This document shows, one piece after another, positions 56,131-64,000 of a stretch of DNA of 64,000 bases. The stretch is taken from assembly GCA_029204225.1 (NCBI GenBank), contig CM055112.1, positions 21,890,578 to 21,954,577 of the forward strand, given 5' to 3'. The notes under the pieces were generated by a model that saw nothing but the letters and a program-made list of their open reading frames with translations, made no database searches and was not told the DNA's origin. Source of the DNA: Diphasiastrum complanatum. Its lineage: Eukaryota; Streptophyta; Lycopodiopsida; Lycopodiales; Lycopodiaceae. The translations under genes and the position numbers were made by a program. How positions within the stretch are numbered: position 1 is the stretch's first letter; each line of letters opens with the position of its first letter.

Positions 56131-56645
56131 GAAGGTATTGGATTTAGCTGCCTTCAAAGCTGCAAGGACGCTCTTAAGAGCGTGGGTTGCGTTCTTCCTG
56201 TGCTGAATAAGTATTTCTGTGACAGCTGCAGGAGTCAGATTCACCCCTTCCATTTCTCGTTCGATATCATCAAATAGATCATCCTCTAACACCTCAAGGT
56301 AAGTCTTAGACAGCAGCTTGAATGCAGAGAACGTGCAGTAGGACAAGAAAATATGCATGTCCATGCTTCCAGCGCGTAGCAGCGCAGGGTCGAGTTTCTC
56401 AAAATGATTAGTGGTGAATATGAAGATTCGCTCACTTCCACAGCTCGACCAAAGGCCGTCGGTAAAGTTCAACAATCCTGAAAGAGTGACTTGACTAGTC
56501 CTCTTCCTGTTTCCCATCGTCTTTTGAATTTAGCCTCTGTCTGAAAGACTTATTGCAGGCACGTACGATCAGAGTTAATGGTACGATTAGGCCGATCCAG
56601 CGAGCAATCTATGTCTTCGATAACAATAATAGACTTATTAGTTGT
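56077..56645 (-). pseudogene. BCS1-like AAA-ATPase C-terminal fragment
   Basis: The minus strand starts near 56645 with NKSIIVIEDIDCSLD (Walker B of plant BCS1-like AAA-ATPases). After a stop-containing linker it continues in another frame as VTLSGLLNFTDGLWSSCG, RIFIFTTNHFEKLDPALLR (sensor 1 and arginine-finger region), MDMHIFLSYC and a helical tail, ending in TAA at 56077. The N-terminal transmembrane/BCS1 domain and Walker A are missing, a gypsy protease sequence lying there instead. An Arg-to-Ala-type change occurs at the usual RPGRMDMH position (here RAGSMDMH). A truncated, non-functional copy. Confidence 0.85.
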
Positions 56646-56654
56646 CTTCATGGA

Positions 56655-58137
56655 ATTGTCACCATGCGTGTCGCCCAATCATGTACTGCTTTAGCAGCTC
56701 GTAGCCAGGGTCGGCCCAATAGGACCGGATAGACATCTGAACCAATGGGTAACCTCATGACAACAAAATTCAAAAGAAACTTCAATCCTTTAATATAGAT
56801 AGGAATCTTTCGAATTTCCCCGGCTGGAGAATCACGCTTGGTTAGCCATACATATTACCAAATTGCTCTTGTGCAACGTGATGTTCTTCAATTTGCTATA
56901 AGTTTCCTCCGAGATGATGTGCACTCCCGCACCACCATCGATTTGAAATCCCTTGATATTCAATCCTTGAATATCGACTTCCAATGTAGGAACAATATCT
57001 TGTTCCATGGATTGAACAATCTCATTGACTGGCATAGGAGGAAGTCCTTCCGACATCTCAATTCCTGGTAACTTCAATCATATAGATTTTGCCAAATACG
57101 GTGTGATTTGCATCAACTGGCCTACTATCATCTGAAATTTATAGTTATGCACAAATTTGGCAATCTGGTTCGCCACAACATCTACCAACTCACGAGAAGA
57201 ATTTGATCCCTGTGGTTGGAGTAATTGTTCCAGTACATTTTGAGTAACTTTGGCCATCTGACCAATATCGGACTTAACAACCCGACTAGTGCTTGGTCCA
57301 ACGTCCTCCACACCTTCCTCCTGAATTATCGCCTTTCCTTTACTCTTACATGACGAGTGATCGCTTGCACATCAATTAATGGTGGTTCTTCAACTGTAAT
57401 CACCTGTACAGGTGCATGTTGCTCAGGAGCATTCATCCCGCCTTGATTTTGGGGTGGATTTTGCACAGTGTTTTGATCATTGAAACAATTATTAAGTCGC
57501 GGTGGTGGCAATCCTCTTTCTAGGTTCCCGACACACTGCCGATGATATGCCACACAACTAAAATAACGGTGACCCCTCTGACTGCAAAAATTGCAGATAT
57601 CATCTGGCAGATCTGGTCGATAACGCACTTGTCGTTGAAATCGCTGTGGTTGCATCTGATTCTCTTGCTGATAAGGGCCTTGATATGCCTGCATTTGCGG
57701 CGGCATCGGTTGTAGCGATGGTTGCTGATATTGAGGCTGTTGCATTTGCGGTTGTTGCATTTGTAGTGGTTGTGGTTGGTGTGCTTGGATTGCATCCCCC
57801 AGCTCCGAAACTCTTGCAATCCATATTGTGAGTACCACTGTAAGGCATTTCCTTTCAATGTGGTTGGAAATAGTTCCAATTTTAGAATGTCTTCCACTTC
57901 ACGATTTGCCTGACAAACCGTCATGAACTGGTGAATGTGCATGTCGGGATCATCGTGCTTCTTACCTTTAAAACACTGGAATACAGCTGCCCGAGTACGG
58001 CCTATTGAAACAGCCTCCATTCCGTGTAGAATTGTAGATTTTCCCAAATCCGAATAGCTAGCATTTGTAGACATTAGAGGAAACTCCACTTCCTCCTCTG
58101 CTAACTCTACCCACAATTCAAATTCGTTCCACTCCAA
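56655..58137 (-). pseudogene. Ty3/gypsy gag-protease fragment
   Basis: Minus-strand pieces: gag with LELFPTTLKGNALQWYSQ near 57850-57910, a Gln/Pro-rich linker (57600-57780), zinc knuckle CNFCSQRGHRYFSC near 57590-57550, then protease text with FQIDGGAGVHIIS near 56950 and VYPVLLGRPWLRAAKAVHDW near 56670-56730. Frameshifts at about 57830 and between 57326 and 57311. RT, RNase H and integrase are absent: the sequence passes directly into a BCS1-like AAA-ATPase fragment at about 56650. Confidence 0.8.
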
Positions 58138-58943
58138 AATATGCTACCACAAAGAAATGGTCCCAACAACGGAACCAAAAAGGTGTTAGGGGTGTGTTTT
58201 AATCCCTTAACTCCCAGTTCTCAATTACGACAACGGAACCCTCAAAGTTAACAAGAATCCAATAACAATAACAACAACAATATATGTCCAACAACAATAT
58301 CTATCCAACAACATCAAACCAATTAAACAAATGTAAACCATTGCAAACTACTGTTCATACGATAATTAACCTGATTTTATGTAAATATCTAACAACCATG
58401 CTCACAACACCCAACATATAACAGTGTAATAGTCAATTTCAGAAGTAACAGCTGATACACAATATTCAGTGCCTACATGCTAGTTGCTCAAAAGGTCTTA
58501 AGCAAGGTAACACTCTCTTGCTGCCTGCAACTCACAAGAAGATTGAACTAAGTATAACCAGTAGTTGGCTCTCACCCTTTGTCTCCTGAATATGCTACTG
58601 CCTGAACAGTCCAGTATTCAAAAGCCCCCCTTCTAGCTTCAAATGCCCTATTTAGCTTCCTGTGAAAACACCACAATTTCCTATCGCCCTTCATTGTAAT
58701 GACCGTAAATGGTCGTTCCATCTTCCCGTTCAGCACCGTAATCGATGATACTACGGTCACTTACGGTCTGTTCAACTACCCGTCACAACTTCTCCTTGAA
58801 TATGACTTAACATAACATTCTACTTACAACGACACTTCCTACACATCTAACTAATTGTGCCTATCCACTTCGTAATAATCAACTTACAATCTACACCCCC
58901 TAAACATAATTACACTTTCAACATTTAATAATTACATTGGTTC
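58138..58943. other. Leader or LTR-like text upstream of the gypsy gag
   Basis: Non-coding. ACAACGGAACC occurs twice (about 58157 and 58221), and CAACAA repeats lie at 58265-58315. It is probably the 5' leader of the minus-strand gypsy fragment, but no LTR pair was found. Confidence 0.3.
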
Positions 58944-58959
58944 TTGGCCCAGTACATGT

Positions 58960-60245
58960 CACAAATGGTCATATTGACCCTTAGCCCCACATGCATCTAT
59001 GACAAGCACTCTAGAAGCAAGTTTCCCAAAGCACATTCCATCAAAACAAAGCATGTATTAGATCTTGTACATAGCGATCTTTGTGGTCCAATTCCAACTC
59101 TATCCTTAGGAGATGCAATTTATTTTATCACTTTCATAGATGATTATTCTAGATGGTCGATAGTCATGTTCATTAAGCACAAATCAGAAGCCTTTGAATG
59201 CTTCAAGAGATTCAAGGCAACGGTTGAGACTCAAACATCAACAAAAGTGAAAGCTCTCCGAACTGATGGTGGCGGCGAATACCTCTCTAACGAGATGTGC
59301 GACTACATGGCTGAGCATGGTATTAGAAGACAGCTCACAACTTCCTATTCACCTCAACAGAATGGGATTGCAGAAAGGAAGAATCGAACTTTTCTCAATT
59401 CAGCCAGATCCATGCTACACCAATCACATCTACCTGTGAAGTTCTGGACAGAAGCTACTACCACAACATGTTACGTGTAGAATAGATCCAACACCAAAGC
59501 TGTCAACAACAAAATTTCTTATGGATACAAGCCTAGTGGACAAATAAATTTATTTTCGTTGGCTATCCCGATGAACATAAAGCTTACAATGTTTATGATC
59601 CATCCACCAATGTAGTATTTGTCTCTAGGGATGTAATCTTTCAAGAACATACATACTATGCTTTTAAACAGCCATCGATAAACGATGCTATGTCATTTCA
59701 TCCTATTTTACGTAGCATGGATTCTTCCACTGTTGATGTTCCTTCTACAGAACCTACAGCTACAGCTATAGAAGCCGAGCAGCCGATAGTACCTGTCATC
59801 AGACCAGACCAAGCTAGCTCAAGCCGACAGTACATGTCATCAGAAAAGACCAGACCAAACTAGCTCAACCAAATCTGGAGAAATTAAAAAAGAAGCATCA
59901 TCGTATCCTGGTCAACCAAACGTCCGCAGATCCTCACGGACTCGGATAGTTCTTGAGAGGTAGACACCTGAATCATTCTGGACTTCATCAGAAGAACCAG
60001 AGAGCCTAGCCGAAGCAATTAACTCCAAGGATGCTGTGAAGTGGCAAGAAGCTATGGAAAGCAAGTACAACTCACTTTTGACGAAGACACTGGTCGACTT
60101 CCCCACTCAGAAGAGAGTTATCAACAACAAGTGGATCTTCAAGAAGAAGATCAACTCTGATGGTTCCATAGCAAAATGGAAAGCACAGCTGGTGGCTAAA
60201 GGATTCACTCAAGTCCAAGGAGTGGATTATCAAGAAATTTTTACT
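58960..60245 (+). pseudogene. Copia integrase to RT-start fragment
   Basis: The plus frame to 59480 carries a copia integrase: LDLVHSDLCGP (first Asp), FITFIDDYSRW, RTDGGGEY (second Asp), NGIAERKNRT (Glu), ending at a TAG. Past a deletion, FVGYPDEHKAYNVYD and SRDVIF (59540-59640) are the integrase C-terminus. A Ser/Pro/Thr linker follows, then the RT start KWQEAMESKYNSL, NNKWIFKKKINSDGSIAK and GVDYQEIF up to about 60245, where similarity stops abruptly. Confidence 0.88.
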
Positions 60246-63229
60246 GTTAGGCTTTTTCCTCACCGTGGGATCAACATAGGGAAGGAAATAACTTAACAGC
60301 ACTTCCAATATCATGCTACTACGAGGATGGCACATGTCTCAAACTCGGTTCTAAACTAGCGATCCCAGACACGTTTTATCAACCAAACCGTACCCTCACA
60401 GTTAATAGAGGGTTTCCAATCCTCTAAAGATATAACTGTTGAAGGGGTATACAATTATTCTCAATCACCTTTCTATCTCACTTGCCTATGGAACTCGTCA
60501 GCTGTTCACCAATCATACTCATCAAAGTTCTCTCCCTAAGCTATTTCAAACATTTGTACTATTGGGAGAACTTGGTGATTGTAATGGAATCTCTAGCGAA
60601 AGTTGTGTCACTTCTATATAGCGGGTGGATAAAGCATCATTAAGGCACTAGTGAGTTTGTGGACTTCAAAGTAACTACAGTCTCCACAATGTTGTAATCT
60701 GATCAAGATGTCACCAGGATATAGGTAATGATATATCTTAGAAAAATAGAAATAATGGCTTGTGGTTCCCCCTCGAATCAATTGACAAACATAAGACGGT
60801 ATAAAATCGAGGACTGTCATATAGACCTCTGACCTACTTCAAGTAGCAAATTGTAATGGAACCTGAGATTCAAAATAGTTGGTATGGTACGGAAATGTCT
60901 ACGTTTTCATCAGGATTCTATCCCCTACAATAGGATCAAAATCATGACATCTCTTGTTCTCCTTAGATATATGATGGGTAAAATGCAAGGCTTGATCGAT
61001 TCCATTATCTCCTCGAGTTTCGATGCTCCCAAAAGAGAGTCTATATGCTGATGATACATGATTTTCAACCCGACTAACAAGACAATGTTCAAGTGAGATG
61101 TACTAGTATAAGGAATGTCAGGTCCTAGCGAAAGATTCGGATGGAACATCTTCCCCAATGATAGCTCAGAATTTTGTGATGCATGGAATATCTCTCCTAT
61201 ATTGATAGTTTCTCATTTTCTCAAAACACACCACACTCTCTAGAAAAGGATTAGAATTCGAATATCTCGAGAATGGTGATAATTTATAATGGGCAAAATA
61301 AGGGGGTCTGGGCATCTTATGATTTTCACCTAGATGTGTGACTCCTAGGATAGATATAATCCTTTGTCGATATATCAATTTTGAACTGATCAGTATCCCG
61401 ATGTTCAAAATACAATGTATCGACATAGGGAATACCTGGTCCTATGGGAAGATTTAACCGCAACATCGAAATGATTTTCTAGAGTACTCTAAGCCATACA
61501 TCCAATAGTTTCCTCAATTTTTAACAAGAGTTGTAAGATCTGTCTTTTCACTCTCTAATGATTTGGTATTCTCATCTCCTGGTGACACATAATAGATTCT
61601 TCAATTTATAAGGAAAGGTTTTTCTAGTGTAGTATCCAATCCCTAAACATCTCAGTTTTCAGATGTTCGATAGTGAGAGACTAGGAACTGTATATTCCAA
61701 CGGGGTATCCTAGCCACTGTGGCCCTAAGTGAATATGCCAGTAGGTTGAGTTTTTAGCTCTAAATGGTATATTCCAACCATGTCGAGTATAGACCTACCT
61801 CTTGTATTCCAAGGAGATAGGGTGAGATTACCATTTAAACATACAGAGGCACATATATGATTCAAATCTCTATTTCAATGATGATTTAGTAGAACATTTC
61901 TTAATTCACATCAAGACACCAAAGTACTCAATAACATTCTCAAGGGAAATACAAGATTCATCACTGTATGCAAAAGAGTGATACCTGAGATTAGTTGATG
62001 GTTCCTTCTCCAATCGGCCCATCAAGAAATCTGAGACCCGAGAGGGTTCTTTTCTCTGACGACTCCATCTTGTGATTTGGATAGTGATGTGGCTCAAGGT
62101 ATGATGGTCAAGAATGATTGACAATTTATTTTTTCTTTCAACTTTCTGAAGTGCTATGAAATGCAGGGTCAGATCATCGAAATTCTCTCTGAAGTGCGAT
62201 GGAATGCAGGGTCAGATTGTAGAAACTCTCTCTCTTCAACTCTTTGAAGTGCGATGGAATGCAGAGTCAGATTGTAGAAACACTCTCTCTTCAACTCTCT
62301 GAAGTGCGATGGAATGGGTGCATTTCTGACTTCTTAGCTCTCTTTGAACTCTTTGTAGGCTCAGAGATGAAAACACGATTTCCAGAGACAGCATATAATC
62401 TCTGAGTGTCTTCTGGTTGCTACAAACAACGCTTCTTCAATGCATTTGCTTAGATAGTAGTAGAGCATGCCTTAGGAGTAGCATTCATCACTCAGAACTC
62501 TGCATTATTCATTCTGCAACTTCTTTAAAAATCAGAATGATGAAGGCAAAATACTCTTCTTCTGGCAGAAATTAGCACTCATTCATTCATTGTAAATGGT
62601 AAATCAATAAAGTACTCTCAAAGGGCTTCTCTGTCAACGATGAAGGCCAGAAACTTCTCAAAGGAACCTCCTCTGTCTGCGATGGATGGGCAGAAGAGTG
62701 ATACTCATTCATTCATTGTGAATGTTAAATCAATAAAGTACTCTCAAAGGGCTTTTCTGTAGCGATGAAGGCCAAAAACTTCTCCTTTGTCTGCGATGGA
62801 TGACAGAAACAGATTGTAGTTTGGGATATATGAGGATCTGTACTCAGAGGTATGAGAAATGGCAGGAGCAAACCAATGCTTAGAATCCACTCATGAATAG
62901 AGGTGACCTATGCCTACACAAAGAATAATGCAATGATGATGATCTGATCTGTATTCTCAGAAAATAATGAGGGCTTCATAGTTACTTGTACCAATGATCT
63001 GGACAAGTAATTCTCTTTCAAAGGCCTATTCTTATGAAGCTTAGATACAATACACTCTTCAAAGGTGGAGTATTGGTCTCACATCCTATCCTTTAAGAAT
63101 AATAATTTGAGAATGAGACTCTATCACTCATACTTCTTACTGCACAAACATTGTAAGAGTCTCAGTTCACATAATCCCTCAAGAAAACAACATTTCAATT
63201 TATCAAAGAATAAACAACTCTCATGATGG
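60246..63229. other. Non-coding region with several tandem duplications
   Basis: No gene recognised. 62148-62315 has units of 43, 55 and 55 bp starting GAAGTGCGATGGAATGCAG. 62577-62815 has two diverged copies of a roughly 126-bp unit (ACTCATTCATTCATTG ... GATGAAGGCC ... TCTGCGATGGATG). 60950-61160 and 61250-61480 share scattered phrases (ATGGGCAAAAT/ATGGGTAAAAT, GGTCCTA.CG). This looks like retroelement LTR or leader DNA with unknown limits. Confidence 0.45.
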
Positions 63230-63639
63230 ACCTTCATCAAGTCAAAAGCCAAGGAGAACATCAAGGGAAAGACAAGTACCTTCAAGGCTCACATATGATG
63301 CAAAGAGTAAGCAAATAGTTTCTGGAAATTATGTTGCTTTCCTAACCTCTTTTGATAAACTTACAAGTGTAGATGAAGCAAGGAAAGAAGAGAAGTGGAT
63401 CCAAGCAATGGATCTTGAGTATCAAGCTCTTATGAAGAATGGATCATGGAGATTGGTGAAGTTGTCTAAGGACAAGAAAGCTATTGGATGCAAATGGATC
63501 TTCAAGGTGAAGACAAACCAAGATGGATCTATCAACAAGTACAAGGCAAGGTTAGTGGCAAAAGGATATGCTTAACAACAAGGGATTGACTATGATGAGA
63601 CCTTTGCACCCGTGGCAAAGATAGTAAGCATTCGAGTCG
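63230..63639 (+). pseudogene. Copia linker-RT start, joined to gypsy gag
   Basis: Plus frame: PRRTSRERQVPSRLTYDAK (linker end), EEKWIQAMDLEYQAL, CKWIFKVKTNQDGSINKYK, LVAKGYA then TAA (63574-63576) in place of a Gln codon, then GIDYDETFAPVAKIVSIR. At about 63639 the frame switches without interruption into gypsy gag sequence. Confidence 0.85.
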
Positions 63640-64000
63640 TCCGTGGCCTCAAAGATGAATATAAAGTAGAGGTCCAGAGAAACTCGCCTACTACCCTTGA
63701 GCAAGCTCTCAGATATGCTCAAATCTATGATGATTCAGTGGGTAGGAAGAGGGCGAGACAACAACCACTTTCTGAGCAGCCTTCTCAGAAAGACTTTCAA
63801 TTTAAAAAGAAATTTTTAAAAAGAAAGAAAGAAGATAAATTTAAAGGTGAAGCTCCTCAGAAACGCCCTTCACTCATACAGCCCTTAAAACCAGATGATT
63901 TTGAGAAAGCCAAACAAGAACGTTTGTGCTTTGTGTGTATGGGCAAGGGACACACAGTCAGACAGTGTCCCAAGGAGCCTTTCACTAAAAAAGATAAGAA
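63640..64000 (+). pseudogene. Ty3/gypsy gag fragment, runs off the window
   Basis: In the same frame as the preceding copia RT piece: RGLKDEYKVEVQRN, LEQALRYAQIYDDSVGRKRARQ (end of the gag capsid domain), a long Lys/Pro-rich linker, then zinc knuckle CFVCMGKGHTVRQC near 63925-63970. The N-terminal gag half is missing. The frame is still open at the window edge, so a protease may follow outside. Confidence 0.8.

Noticed and set aside
57600-57848. Ala/Thr-rich antisense and alternate frames
   Set aside because: Shadows of the Gln/Pro-rich gypsy gag linker.

Overview
This window looks like nuclear DNA of a land plant. It carries a nuclear-encoded plastid ribosomal protein gene with an N-terminal leader (RPL24), a HAK/KUP/KT-type potassium transporter with seven introns, plant-type BCS1-like AAA-ATPase sequence, and many Ty1/copia, Ty3/gypsy, LINE, CACTA-like and MITE-like pieces. 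The low gene density, a 6.1 kb intron full of transposons, very long GA/CT arrays and a green-lineage style HUH (Rep-like) relic suggest a seed-free plant such as a fern. That placement is inference.

Three host genes appear intact. (1) At 2518-3249 (-) there is a single-exon secreted cysteine-rich protein of 243 aa, with a TATA box and three 34-bp tandem repeats upstream. (2) At 31972-39587 (+) is RPL24 (uL24c): four coding exons totalling 203 codons that splice cleanly in phase 0. (3) At 47231-43645 (-) is a potassium transporter: eight coding exons totalling 795 codons, all junctions GT-AG and phase-consistent. Genes 2 and 3 converge, separated by about 4 kb.

Layout. 1-5.7 kb: AT-rich spacer, the secreted-protein gene, TG and GA microsatellites. 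5.7-12.8 kb: two direct copies of a roughly 410-bp repeat, each next to a GA array, flank a region with an unrecognised minus-strand coding relic (6.1-7.4 kb) and a broken HUH endonuclease gene (11.49-9.36 kb) carrying an inserted segment of about 1.1 kb. The right copy supplies a TATA box upstream of the HUH gene. 14.4-26.7 kb: a nested retrotransposon pair. An old minus-strand copia (276-bp LTRs, 10 differences, TSD GGAAA) is split inside its gag zinc knuckle by a young plus-strand copia (862-bp LTRs, one difference, TSD GGAAG, intact 1326-aa polyprotein). 27-31 kb: G-box-rich repeats, GA arrays, a copia relic with opposed halves. 32-39.6 kb: RPL24, whose second intron holds a gag-protease copia and a LINE reverse-transcriptase relic. 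42 kb: a 72-bp tRNA-like insertion with a perfect 16-bp TSD. 43.6-47.2 kb: the potassium transporter. 47.9-48.3 kb: a MITE-like element. 50.2-64 kb: a graveyard of copia, gypsy and CACTA-like relics, a BCS1-like AAA-ATPase fragment joined to a gypsy gag-protease segment, and at the right edge an open frame fusing copia RT to gypsy gag.

The most unusual items are the HUH/Rep-like gene relic with a probable promoter repeat, the very recent copia whose LTRs carry repeated CACACGTGTG palindromes, the tRNA-like insertion, and the chimeric retroelement junctions. All splice sites, domains and repeats were read by eye. No database or folding computation was run.
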